Assembly (NCBI GenBank): GCA_030824275.1
Contig: JAVBXY010000018.1
Coordinates: forward strand, 1-63,533
Length of the DNA stretch: 63,533 nucleotides
DNA from: Rhodocyclaceae bacterium
GTDB lineage: Bacteria > Pseudomonadota > Gammaproteobacteria > Burkholderiales > Rhodocyclaceae
Direction of reading: 5' to 3'
The first letter of the stretch is position 1, and every line of letters starts with the position of its first letter. A program made the translations under genes and the position numbers. Shown here piece after piece: positions 39,350 to 47,949 of the stretch. The notes below the pieces were generated by a model. It was not told where the DNA came from, did no database searches, and saw only the letters and a program-made list of their open reading frames with translations.

Positions 39350-39634
39350 ATGAGCATTTCTGAACAGATCAAGGCACGGCTGGCGAAAGATCGTCCCATG
39401 ACCTCCATCACACTGCGTATCCCGGTAGATGTGGTGGACTCGCTCAAGGCGATCGCGCCACACAAGGGGTTTTCAGGCTATCAGGCCTTGTTGAAAGCCT
39501 ATATTGGCGAGGGCCTGCGGCGCGATGAGGCTCAGTATGTGTTTGGACAGACGGCTCGGCTGATCGAGGCCCTAAGAAAACGCGGAGTGTCCGACAAGGT
39601 GATCGACGAGGCTACGCGGGAACTCGCGGCCTGA
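39350..39634 (+). CDS. Small ribbon-helix-helix-like protein (CopG/BrnA-type), no partner
   Basis: 94 residues. The block MTSITLRIPVDVVDSLKAIAPHKGFSGYQALLKAYIGEGL fits a beta-strand followed by two helices, as in CopG-like antitoxins and repressors (BrnA type). A charged helical C-terminus follows (LIEALRKRGVSDKVIDEATREL). No toxin-like gene lies on either side in the same direction. Ribosome site GAGGAAAG upstream. Could be an orphan antitoxin or a stand-alone regulator; moderate certainty of fold, low of role. Confidence 0.6.
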   Translation: MSISEQIKARLAKDRPMTSITLRIPVDVVDSLKAIAPHKGFSGYQALLKAYIGEGLRRDEAQYVFGQTARLIEALRKRGVSDKVIDEATRELAA

Positions 39635-39670
39635 GTTTTGATGTCGCCGAGGCGGTTCAGTGTAGGCCCT

Positions 39671-40276
39671 CTAGCCATGACGAGAAAGCCACCACCGAGA
39701 AAACCGAGAAATGAGTTTTTTCAGATCAACGCTGAACCCAAAGGCACCGGGTTTCATTGAAATAATTTCGTCCTTCGTAGTGCTCGGCACAATGGTCTGC
39801 GGGACAGCGAGCTGCGAATACAACGGGCACTCGGAGTAGTGCATGGGGTTCAACGAGGCCCATTCCCACCGCCAGTCCTTGGCGAAAGCACGCCCATTTC
39901 CGAATAGCCACTTTTCGGCATTTTCACGGTCAATCTCGTCGGCATATCGGGAAAGCGACGAGGCGAACAAGCCGAAAGTATCGAAACCAACCTCGGGACA
40001 AAAATTCGAAAACTGGCTTTTCTTGCCGTCGCTGCCGCCGATTGATGTTGCGTGCTCCGCAAGGGCAGGCCACAAATCGGTTTTCTTCCATCTCGCAAGT
40101 AACGCCATGTCCACCTCGGGGGCGAGTGCCGTGGTAATGCCAGACTCGCCAAGAAGTGCGTAGCTCTGATAGTAGCGCGGACATCTGTGAACGTTGGCAT
40201 GGGGACACCGTGGAGCCAGACTTTTGTCATGACTCCGTGAGATGTTCCAGTCCATGTCGGGATAAACGTGCTCCAT
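39671..40276 (-). CDS. Unknown Cys/His-rich protein
   Basis: 201 residues, not assigned to a known domain. The N-terminus has a compact motif RCPHANVHRCPRYYQSYALLGESG with two Cys and two His that could bind metal. The rest is soluble and rich in aromatic residues (KDWRWEWASLNPMHYSECPLY). I have seen related motifs in scattered bacterial proteins without a known role. It is less GC-rich and uses rarer codons than its neighbours, suggesting later acquisition. An in-frame ATG at 40255 is an alternative start. Confidence 0.65.
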   Translation of the reverse strand: MEHVYPDMDWNISRSHDKSLAPRCPHANVHRCPRYYQSYALLGESGITTALAPEVDMALLARWKKTDLWPALAEHATSIGGSDGKKSQFSNFCPEVGFDTFGLFASSLSRYADEIDRENAEKWLFGNGRAFAKDWRWEWASLNPMHYSECPLYSQLAVPQTIVPSTTKDEIISMKPGAFGFSVDLKKLISRFSRWWLSRHG

Positions 40277-40508
40277 GTTGAGAGTGTTAACGAATAGCGT
40301 TTATCCGCCGCAGCAGGCGAACGATGAGAGAGACGGAGATCATGGCGGCGGATGAACCTCGTTGGACTGAGTCGACGCAGGGGCGATGGTCAATGGGATT
40401 GTAAGCTCGGCAGAGTGTAATTCAAACGCATGGCATACACTTTGACGTCAGTCCTTGGTGGGCAATGCGCCTGAGTCGCCGTACCACCAGCGCCGACTTT
40501 TGCGCTAC
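40277..40508. other. Non-coding stretch with one repeat copy
   Basis: 232 bases between the starts/ends of neighbouring genes. Apart from the 25-bp repeat copy at 40477-40501 I see no gene, tRNA or strong hairpin. It may be a remnant of the island at 39.3-40.3 kb. Confidence 0.5.
40477..40501 (-). repeat. Dispersed 25-bp repeat, post-stop copy (lplT)
   Basis: 24 of 25 positions match. On the minus strand it starts 7 nt after the lplT stop, in the sense orientation. Confidence 0.9.
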
Positions 40509-41774
40509 TCAGTGATGCGCAGCGTCGTCCAGGTGAATCACATCGTCATGCTCGCGCTGGTTGGCTTCGTGGCGCTTTTTGACGAAGTACATGGTGCCGG
40601 CGACGAAGAGGCCGAAAAGCACGATGATCCAGTAGATCGATAGCTGTGCTTTGAGCAGCACCGAGTAGGTGGTGGTCATGACGAGGATTGACAGGTTCTC
40701 GTTGAAGTTCTGCACGGCGATGGAGTGGCCTGCGCCCATGAGGATATGGCCGCGATGCTGGAGCAGGGCGTTCATGGGCACGACGAAGAAGCCGGAGAGG
40801 ATGCCGACGATGACCAGCAGCGGCATGGCGATCCACATGTCGCGCACGACGATCATGCCGATGACGCCGACGCCCATGGCGACGCCCAGCGGGATCACGC
40901 GCACCGATTTGCGCAGGGTGATCATCTTGGCGGCGAGGATGGCGCCGATGGCAACGCCGACGGCGACGACGCCTTGCAGCATGCTGGCCTTGGAGAGGTC
41001 GAGGTTGAGGGCGACTCGCGCCCATTCGAGGACGATGAACTGGAGCGTAGCGCCGGCACCCCAGAACAGGGTAGTGACGGCCAGCGAGATCTGGCCGAGC
41101 TTGTCGCGCCAGAGCAGCTTGAGGCAGTGGTTGAATTCGTGGAAGAGATAGACCGGGTTCTTCTTCAGCGGCTTGTGGTCGACGCCGGTGTCGGGCACAT
41201 AGAGGTTGAAGACGGCGGCGGTCACATAGAGCACGCCGATCACCAGCAGGTTCATTTCGGCGACGGTGTCGATGCCGGTATCGATGACGGGGAAGTCGAA
41301 GGACAGCAGGCCGTAGGCGATCTCCGGCCGGATCAAGGCGCCGCCGAGGACGACGCCGAGGATGATGGCGCCGACTGTGAGGCCTTCGATCCAGCCGTTG
41401 GCGACGACCAGCAGGCGATGGGGCAGGTATTCGGTGAGGATGCCGTACTTGGCCGGTGAGTAGGCAGCGGCGCCGAGGCCGACGACGGCGTAGGCGATGA
41501 GGGGATGCACGCTGAAGAACATCAGGCTACAGCCGAACACCTTGATGCCGTTGCTGATGAACATCACACGCCACTTGGGCATGGAGTCGGCGAAGGCGCC
41601 GACGAAGGCGGCGAGGGCGACGTAGGAAACGGTAAAGAAGGTCTTCAGCAGCGGCTCATATTCCGCCGGCGCGTGCATGTCGCGCAGGATGGCGATGGCG
41701 GCAATCAGCAGGGCGTTGTCGGCGAGCGCGGAGAAAAACTGCGCCGCCATGATGATGTAGAAGCCGAAATTCAT
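40509..41774 (-). CDS. lplT: Lysophospholipid transporter LplT (MFS)
   Basis: 421 residues from the ATG at 41774 (MNFGFYIIMAAQFFSALADNALLIAA), the conserved LplT N-terminus. About 12 membrane helices, with the block YSPAKYGILTEYLP. It flips lysophospholipids inward for re-acylation. The usual acyltransferase partner (aas) is not adjacent here. It is divergent from the LysR gene, separated by 200 bp. Confidence 0.9.
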   Translation of the reverse strand: MNFGFYIIMAAQFFSALADNALLIAAIAILRDMHAPAEYEPLLKTFFTVSYVALAAFVGAFADSMPKWRVMFISNGIKVFGCSLMFFSVHPLIAYAVVGLGAAAYSPAKYGILTEYLPHRLLVVANGWIEGLTVGAIILGVVLGGALIRPEIAYGLLSFDFPVIDTGIDTVAEMNLLVIGVLYVTAAVFNLYVPDTGVDHKPLKKNPVYLFHEFNHCLKLLWRDKLGQISLAVTTLFWGAGATLQFIVLEWARVALNLDLSKASMLQGVVAVGVAIGAILAAKMITLRKSVRVIPLGVAMGVGVIGMIVVRDMWIAMPLLVIVGILSGFFVVPMNALLQHRGHILMGAGHSIAVQNFNENLSILVMTTTYSVLLKAQLSIYWIIVLFGLFVAGTMYFVKKRHEANQREHDDVIHLDDAAHH

Positions 41775-41893
41775 TGTGTGGGCCGGTGCCTGTGAAGAGG
41801 CCGGCCGTTTTTTGACCTGCGGGTTTATATCACGAAAGCGGTGACCGGCCGATGACCGATCCGTCGCACGGCCTGATGCTGCGGTGCAGCGTA

Positions 41894-41938
41894 GGGCATT
41901 CAATCCGCTCATGACCAGTGTTTTGTGATTGAATACCC
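41894..41938. promoter_or_regulatory. Inverted repeat, candidate LysR operator
   Basis: GGGCATTCAAT (41894-41904) and ATTGAATACCC (41928-41938) are complementary at 10 of 11 positions with 23 nt between them. It lies 36 bp before the LysR gene in the divergent region and fits autoregulation by the LysR protein. Confidence 0.5.
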
Positions 41939-41974
41939 TTCGTACCGAATAAGCCAAGCACGAAGGAGGAACTT

Positions 41975-42886
41975 ATGGCTGATCGCAGGCTTCAGGTGTT
42001 TCACGCGGTTGCCAAGCAGTTGTCGTTTACCAAGGCGGCGGAAGTGCTGTTCATGACGCAGCCCGCCGTTACTTTCCAGATCAAGCAACTGGAAGAACAC
42101 TTCAACACGCGCCTGTTCGACCGTGGCCATGGGCGCATTTCGCTCACCCCGGCGGGCGAGGTGGTGCTCGGCTATGCGGAGCGGATTCTCGGTCTGTCGT
42201 CGGAAATGGACGTCCGTTTGTCGGAGATGACCGGCGAGATCGGCGGCTCGCTGATGGTCGGTGCCTCGACGACGATTGCCGAATTCCTTCTGCCGCGCAT
42301 CCTCGGCGAATTCAAATCCACTTTTCCCAATGTCCGTTCGCGCCTGATCGTCGGCAACTCGGAGGCCATCGAGAACCGGGTCATGGAACACACCATCGAC
42401 ATCGGCTTCATCGAGTCGCCGTCCCATGAGCCGAATCTCGAATGCGAAGCCTGTTGCGACGACGAACTGGTGGTGATTTGCAGCCCGCGCTTTCCGCTGG
42501 CGCGCAGCAAGGAACTGACACCGCAAAAGCTGCTTGAACACGCCTACATTTCCCGCGAGCCCGGTTCCGGTACTCGCGAGTTCACCGAAAGCTACCTGCG
42601 CCAGCACGGCGTCACTACGGACCAGATGAATGTGGTGATGGAGCTCGGCAGCCCCATCGCGCTCAACGGCGTCATCGAAACCGGCCTCGGCTTCGCCATC
42701 GCATCCCGTGCTTCGGTGGTCAAGGCCCAGCGCCTCGGTGATCTGGTCGCGATTCCTCTGAAGCCGCGTTTGATCCGCACCCTGTCGATGGTGTATCCGA
42801 AGGAGAAGTTCCGCTCGCGGCTGGTGACCACCTTCGTCGAGTTCGCGTCCGAGCGCCTGCGGGCCCTGGCCAAGAAGCCGGACTGA
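41975..42886 (+). CDS. LysR-family transcriptional regulator
   Basis: 303 residues. N-terminal winged helix FHAVAKQLSFTKAAEVLFMTQPAVTFQIKQLEEHFNTRLFDR, then the two-lobed effector domain from about residue 90. It resembles the CysB/CbbR-like branch. An AAGGAGG site gives a firm start. It is followed 1 nt later by alr, so the two may share a transcript. Ligand unknown. Confidence 0.93.
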   Translation: MADRRLQVFHAVAKQLSFTKAAEVLFMTQPAVTFQIKQLEEHFNTRLFDRGHGRISLTPAGEVVLGYAERILGLSSEMDVRLSEMTGEIGGSLMVGASTTIAEFLLPRILGEFKSTFPNVRSRLIVGNSEAIENRVMEHTIDIGFIESPSHEPNLECEACCDDELVVICSPRFPLARSKELTPQKLLEHAYISREPGSGTREFTESYLRQHGVTTDQMNVVMELGSPIALNGVIETGLGFAIASRASVVKAQRLGDLVAIPLKPRLIRTLSMVYPKEKFRSRLVTTFVEFASERLRALAKKPD

Positions 42887-42887
42887 C

Positions 42888-43967
42888 ATGCCGCGTCCCA
42901 TCCGCGCCCGCCTCGACTGGTCGGCGCTGCGTCACAACCATGGCGTTGCCCGTCGCCATGCTGGCAAGGCGAACATCTGGAGTGTGGTCAAGGCCGATGC
43001 CTACGGTCATGGCCTGCTGCCCGCCGCCCGTGCCTTGATGGGTGCCACCGACGGTTTTGCCCTGGTTGAGCTGGAAGGCGCCATGGCCCTGCGCGATGCC
43101 GGCATCAACCAGCCCATCCTGTTGTTGGAAGGCTTTTACCAGGCCGAGGAGCTGCCGCTCTTCGCCGATCTTGCGCTGGTCCCGGCGATCCATTCGATGT
43201 GGCAGGTGGATGCGCTGGTCGAGGCCCGTCTGCCGGTGCGCCTGCCGGTTTACCTCAAGCTCAATACGGGCATGAACCGCCTCGGTTTCAATCCTGATGA
43301 ATTCGCCACCGCCCTGGCCCGCCTCGATGCCGCCGACTGCGTTGCCAGCCTCAGCCTGATGACGCACTTCGCCGATGCCGATGAAGAGAGGGGCATCGCC
43401 GAACAACTGACCGCGTTTCGTGCCGTCGCCGATGGCCGCCGCCTGCCGATCTGCGTCGCCAATTCCGCTGCACTGCTGCGCTTCGAGTACAGCACCGGCG
43501 ACTGGGTGCGCCCCGGCATCATGCTCTACGGCTCTTCGCCCTATCCATCCGTGCAGAGTGCCGCTGAACTGGACTTGCGGCCGGTGATGACGCTGGAATC
43601 CGAGTTGATCGCCGTACGTGAACTGAAGGCTGGCGACCGCATCGGCTACGGTGGTAGCTTCACCGCCGAAGAGCCCATGCGAATTGGCATCGTCGCCTGC
43701 GGCTATGCTGATGGCTATCCGCGCCATGCTCCTACCGGCACGCCGGTCCTCGTCGCCGGTCGTCTCACGCGAACTTTGGGTCGGGTATCGATGGACAAGC
43801 TTTGCGTGGACCTGTCGGACTTGCTGCCTTCCGTCGATGTCGGCGCGCCCGTGGTTCTGTGGGGCGAAGGAAATCCCGCTGATGACGTTGCCACCGCTGC
43901 CGGCACTGTGGCCTACGAACTCTTCTGCGCCCTGGCGCCGCGCGTTCCCGTTATTGAAGTGAACTGA
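42888..43967 (+). CDS. alr: Alanine racemase
   Basis: 359 residues. PLP lysine in SVVKADAYGHGLLP (about residue 35), the phosphate-binding block MLYGSSPYP, and the second catalytic region RIGYGGSFTAEEP with the active-site Tyr. It makes D-alanine for peptidoglycan. Sits one base after the LysR gene and one base before radA. Confidence 0.96.
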   Translation: MPRPIRARLDWSALRHNHGVARRHAGKANIWSVVKADAYGHGLLPAARALMGATDGFALVELEGAMALRDAGINQPILLLEGFYQAEELPLFADLALVPAIHSMWQVDALVEARLPVRLPVYLKLNTGMNRLGFNPDEFATALARLDAADCVASLSLMTHFADADEERGIAEQLTAFRAVADGRRLPICVANSAALLRFEYSTGDWVRPGIMLYGSSPYPSVQSAAELDLRPVMTLESELIAVRELKAGDRIGYGGSFTAEEPMRIGIVACGYADGYPRHAPTGTPVLVAGRLTRTLGRVSMDKLCVDLSDLLPSVDVGAPVVLWGEGNPADDVATAAGTVAYELFCALAPRVPVIEVN

Positions 43968-43968
43968 T

Positions 43969-45333
43969 ATGGCCAAGGCCAAGTCGCAATATTCCTGCAC
44001 CGAGTGCGGCGCCACCGCGCCCAAGTGGCAGGGTCAGTGTCCTGGCTGCGCGCAGTGGAACACTCTGGTCGAGTCCATCGTCGAATCGGCCACGCCGGCC
44101 GGGCGCAGCTTCGCTTCACTGGCCGGCGCCAGCGCCCTGCAAACCCTGGCCTCGATCAAGCCCCGCGACGAACCGCGTCAGCCCACTGGTGTCGAAGAGT
44201 TCGACCGCGTCCTTGGCGGAGGTCTCGTCCCCGGTGGTGTTGTGCTGATCGGCGGCGATCCGGGCATCGGCAAGTCGACGTTGCTGTTGCAGGCCCTGGC
44301 GCAACTGGCGCAGGCCAATCACAACGTGCTCTACGTCTCCGGCGAGGAATCCGGCGAGCAGGTGGCCCTGCGCGCCCAGCGTCTGACGCTGGATGTCGGC
44401 GGCATGCAGTTGCTGGCGGAGATCAATCTCGAAAAGATCATCGCCATCCTCGCCGCGACACGGCCGGCGGTGGCCGTCATCGATTCGATCCAGACCCTGT
44501 GGTCGGACGCCCTGCAATCGGCGCCCGGATCGGTGGCCCAGGTGCGCGAGTGCTCGGCGCAACTGACGCGCTTCGCCAAGCAGAGCGGCACCTGTATTGT
44601 CCTCGTCGGCCATGTCACCAAGGACGGCTCGCTGGCTGGGCCGCGTGTGCTGGAGCACATCGTGGATACCGTGCTCTATTTCGAGGGCGACACCCATTCC
44701 AGCTTCCGCCTCGTGCGTGCTTTCAAAAACCGCTTCGGCGCAGTGAACGAGCTGGGCGTCTTCGCCATGACCGACAAGGGTCTGCGCGGCGTCTCCAATC
44801 CTTCCGCGCTATTCCTCTCGCAGCATGCGCAGGACGTGGCCGGCTCCTGTGTGCTGGTGACGCAGGAGGGTACGCGGCCGCTGCTGGTGGAAATCCAGGC
44901 GCTGGTGGATACCGCCTTCGGTAACCCGCGCCGGCTCACCGTCGGCCTCGAACAGAATCGCCTAGCCATGCTGCTGGCGGTGTTGCATCGTCATGCCGGC
45001 GTGACCTGCGCCGATCAGGACGTGTTCGTCAATGCGGTGGGCGGCGTCAAAATCGCGGAACCGGCGGCGGACTTGGCGGTCCTACTCGCCATCGTGTCCT
45101 CACTGCGCAACAAGCCCCTGCCGGGCAAACTGGTCGCCTTCGGCGAAATCGGCCTTGCCGGTGAAATCCGTCCTGCCCCGCGCGGCCAGGAGCGGCTGAA
45201 GGAAGCCGCCAAGCTCGGCTTTACCCACGCCATCGTGCCCAAGGCGAATGCGCCCAAGGCGCCGATCAAGGGCATTGAGGTCATTGCACTGGATCGCGTC
45301 GAGCAGGCCATCGAACAGATGCGGTCCTGGTAG
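43969..45333 (+). CDS. radA: DNA repair protein RadA
   Basis: 454 residues. N-terminal C4 zinc finger (CTECG ... CPGCAQWN), Walker A GGDPGIGKSTLLLQ, the RadA-specific KNRFGAVNELGVF motif near residue 255, and a C-terminal Lon-like domain. It is a helicase for branch migration in recombination. Usual neighbour of alr. Confidence 0.96.
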   Translation: MAKAKSQYSCTECGATAPKWQGQCPGCAQWNTLVESIVESATPAGRSFASLAGASALQTLASIKPRDEPRQPTGVEEFDRVLGGGLVPGGVVLIGGDPGIGKSTLLLQALAQLAQANHNVLYVSGEESGEQVALRAQRLTLDVGGMQLLAEINLEKIIAILAATRPAVAVIDSIQTLWSDALQSAPGSVAQVRECSAQLTRFAKQSGTCIVLVGHVTKDGSLAGPRVLEHIVDTVLYFEGDTHSSFRLVRAFKNRFGAVNELGVFAMTDKGLRGVSNPSALFLSQHAQDVAGSCVLVTQEGTRPLLVEIQALVDTAFGNPRRLTVGLEQNRLAMLLAVLHRHAGVTCADQDVFVNAVGGVKIAEPAADLAVLLAIVSSLRNKPLPGKLVAFGEIGLAGEIRPAPRGQERLKEAAKLGFTHAIVPKANAPKAPIKGIEVIALDRVEQAIEQMRSW

Positions 45334-45337
45334 GGTC

Positions 45338-47827
45338 ATGAATTCCCTGCGCCTCGCCCTGCGCATGCTCGCCCGCGACTGGCGGGCCGGCGAACTGACG
45401 GTGCTCGGTATCGCGCTGATGCTGGCCGTGGCGGCGCTGACCAGCGTCGGCTTTCTCACCGACCGGGTCGAGCAGGCGCTGAAGCTCGAATCCCATCAAC
45501 TGCTCGGCGGCGATCTGTTGCTCACCGCCGATCATCCCTGGAGCGACGACTACCGCAAGGAGGCCGCGCAGCGCGGCTTGCTGCTGGCGGAGAGTGCCAC
45601 CTTCCCGAGCATGGTCCGCTTCGGCGATACCGCCCAGCTGGCCGACATCAAGGCGGTGACGCCGGGCTATCCGCTGCGCGGCGCCTTGCGCAATGCGCCG
45701 GCGCTCAACGCACCGGACGCGGAGACCAAGGCCGTTCCTGCTCGCGGCGAGTTCTGGCCCGACGAACGCCTCGCCACCGCGCTGGCGCTGGTGCCCGGCA
45801 ATGCGCTGCAACTGGGTGGGCTCTCCGGCACCATCGGCCCGGTGCTGACGCTGGAGCCGGATCGGGGCATGAACGTCTTCGCCCTGGCGCCGCGCCTGTT
45901 GATCAATCATGCCGATCTCGGCGCCACGGGCCTGATCCAGAACGGCAGCCGCGTTGCCTACCGGCTGCATCTGGCCGGTGAGGCCAGCCTCGTGCGGGCC
46001 TATGAGACCTGGGCGAAGACTCGCCTCGGTCGCGGCGAAAAGCTGGAGAGCCTTGACAACGCCCGCCCCGAGATTCGCAACATGACCGAGCGCGCCCAGC
46101 GCTTCCTGCGTCTTGCCGCGCTGCTCGCGGTGATCCTCGCCGCCGTCGCCGTAGCGCTTGCCGCTGAGCGTTTCCTGCGCCGGCATCTCGACGGTTGCGC
46201 GGTGATGCGCTGCATGGGCGCCCGTGAAGCGCAACTGCTGGCCATCCACGGTGGCGAGTTTCTGCTCTTCGGGCTGGCGGCGACGGTGGCTGGCTGTCTC
46301 GTCGGCTACGGCGTGCAGGCGGCCTTGCAACAACTGCTCGCCGGCCTGCTGGTGGCGAAATTGCCGGCGCCTTCGCTGCTGCCCTGGTTGCATGGCCTTC
46401 TGGTGGGGCTGACCCTGATCGCCGGCTTTGCCCTGCCACCGCTGTTGCGCTTGAAGCGTGTGCCGACCATCCGCGTCCTGCGCCGCGAGTGGAGCGGTGC
46501 AGAGCCGGCCTCCATCGGCGCCTACCTCGTCGGTGCCGGCGTGCTGGCCGCCCTCATGTTGTGGATGGCCGGCGAGTTGCGCCTCGGCTTCATCGTGCTC
46601 GCCGGCTTCGTCGCCGCGCTGGGCTTCTTCGCCTTGATGGCGCGGCTGCTGCTCGCTTTGCTGGGCCGCCTGCGCCCGGCGGGCAACGGCTATGGATGGC
46701 GTCATGGCCTGGTCAATCTGCGCCGGCGGCTTTCGGCGACGCTGGTGCAGTCGGTCGCCCTGTCCCTCGGCCTCACTGCCTTACTGCTGCTGACGGTGGC
46801 GCGGGGTGATCTGCTGGCGAGCTGGCAGTCCAAGGTGCCGCCGAACGCACCCAATCGTTTCGTGATCAACATCCAGCCTGATCAGCGTGTTGCCATCGCC
46901 GACTTTTTCGCGACGCGGGGTTTGCCGGCGCCGGCGCTGGAGCCCATGGTGCGCGGGCGGCTGGTGCAGGTGAACGACAAGCCGGTGGGGCCGGAGAGCT
47001 ACACCGATGATCGCGCCCAGCGTTTGGTGGATCGGGAATTCAATCTCTCCTGGTCGGCGCTGTTGCCTGCAGGCAACGCCATCAGCGGCGGCCGCTGGCA
47101 TGGCGCCACGGCGGCACCGGAGTTCTCGGTGGAGCAGGGCCTGGCGGAGACCTTGAACCTCAAGCTCGGCGACCGGCTCGTCTATGACATCGCCGGCAAT
47201 CGCGTCGATGCCGTTGTCACTTCCCTGCGCAAGCTGGAATGGGATTCCATGCGCGTCAATTTCTTCGTCATGGCGCCGCCGGGCGTGCTCGATGCGTTCC
47301 CCACCAGCTACATCACCAGCTTCCATCTGCCGACGGACAAGGCCGCGCTGATCCCCGAGCTCGTGCGCGCCTTTCCCAATCTGACGGTGATCGACGTCGC
47401 CACGCTGGTGAAGCAGTTGCACGCGACACTCGATCAGGTCTCTCGCGCCGTCCAGCTGGTTTTCGGTTTCGCCGTGCTGGCCGGACTGGCGGTGCTCTAT
47501 GCCGCGCTCCAGGCCAGTGCCGACGAGCGGCGTCATGAATTGGCGGTGTTGCGCGCACTGGGTGCCCGTCGCCGGCAACTGGCCGGTGCGCTGCTGGCGG
47601 AGTTCGCTGCCCTCGGTGCGCTGGCCGGCTTGCTTGCCGGCATCGCGGCAAGCCTGATCGGCTGGGGCCTGGCCCGCTTCGCCTTCCGCCTCGACTATCT
47701 GCCACAACCGGAGCTGTGGCTCATCGGCCTGGTCGCCGGCATGGCGCTGGTGCTTGCCGCCGGCTGGCTGGGCGTGTCGGCCCTGTTGCGGCAACCGGCA
47801 ATGCCGGCGCTGAGAGCCGCGCAGTAG
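45338..47827 (+). CDS. Large FtsX-type ABC transporter permease (YbbP-like)
   Basis: 829 residues from the ATG at 45338 (MNSLRLALRMLARDWRAGELTVLGIALML). The layout of two FtsX modules and large periplasmic domains matches YbbP: helices near residues 20-40, a periplasmic domain, helices ~265-490, a second periplasmic domain ~510-690, and final helices ~705-829. Its partner ATPase (YbbA-like) is not adjacent, unlike the usual arrangement. Probably extrudes lipids or lipoprotein-related substrates; unproven. Confidence 0.85.
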   Translation: MNSLRLALRMLARDWRAGELTVLGIALMLAVAALTSVGFLTDRVEQALKLESHQLLGGDLLLTADHPWSDDYRKEAAQRGLLLAESATFPSMVRFGDTAQLADIKAVTPGYPLRGALRNAPALNAPDAETKAVPARGEFWPDERLATALALVPGNALQLGGLSGTIGPVLTLEPDRGMNVFALAPRLLINHADLGATGLIQNGSRVAYRLHLAGEASLVRAYETWAKTRLGRGEKLESLDNARPEIRNMTERAQRFLRLAALLAVILAAVAVALAAERFLRRHLDGCAVMRCMGAREAQLLAIHGGEFLLFGLAATVAGCLVGYGVQAALQQLLAGLLVAKLPAPSLLPWLHGLLVGLTLIAGFALPPLLRLKRVPTIRVLRREWSGAEPASIGAYLVGAGVLAALMLWMAGELRLGFIVLAGFVAALGFFALMARLLLALLGRLRPAGNGYGWRHGLVNLRRRLSATLVQSVALSLGLTALLLLTVARGDLLASWQSKVPPNAPNRFVINIQPDQRVAIADFFATRGLPAPALEPMVRGRLVQVNDKPVGPESYTDDRAQRLVDREFNLSWSALLPAGNAISGGRWHGATAAPEFSVEQGLAETLNLKLGDRLVYDIAGNRVDAVVTSLRKLEWDSMRVNFFVMAPPGVLDAFPTSYITSFHLPTDKAALIPELVRAFPNLTVIDVATLVKQLHATLDQVSRAVQLVFGFAVLAGLAVLYAALQASADERRHELAVLRALGARRRQLAGALLAEFAALGALAGLLAGIAASLIGWGLARFAFRLDYLPQPELWLIGLVAGMALVLAAGWLGVSALLRQPAMPALRAAQ

Positions 47828-47863
47828 GCGATCTGCGACACCGGTGTCGCGGAAGTAGATCGC
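47828..47863. repeat. Perfect palindrome with flanking complementary arms
   Basis: GCGACACC-GGTGTCGC (47835-47850) is a perfect 16-bp palindrome. Flanking GCGATCT (47828-47834) and AGATCGC (47857-47863) also pair, with a 6-nt one-sided bulge. It begins directly after the permease stop codon and has no T-tract. May be a processing/termination hairpin or a protein site. Confidence 0.65.
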
Positions 47864-47949
47864 GTTCATTTTGGCAGTGACTCGTCGTAGGCATAGTCAG
47901 TCGCTGTACCATGAGAGCAGGGGCCGCCTGCAAGCCGGCTCTGTCACCC

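Noticed and set aside
40264..40345. Possible integron attC-like site near GTTAACG
   Set aside because: The core sites do not fit the RYYYAAC/GTTRRRY rules and no integrase is present.
46885..46905. Partial repeat-like ATCGCCGACTTTTT in the FtsX-type permease
   Set aside because: Only the last third matches and the coding (IADFFATRG) is natural.
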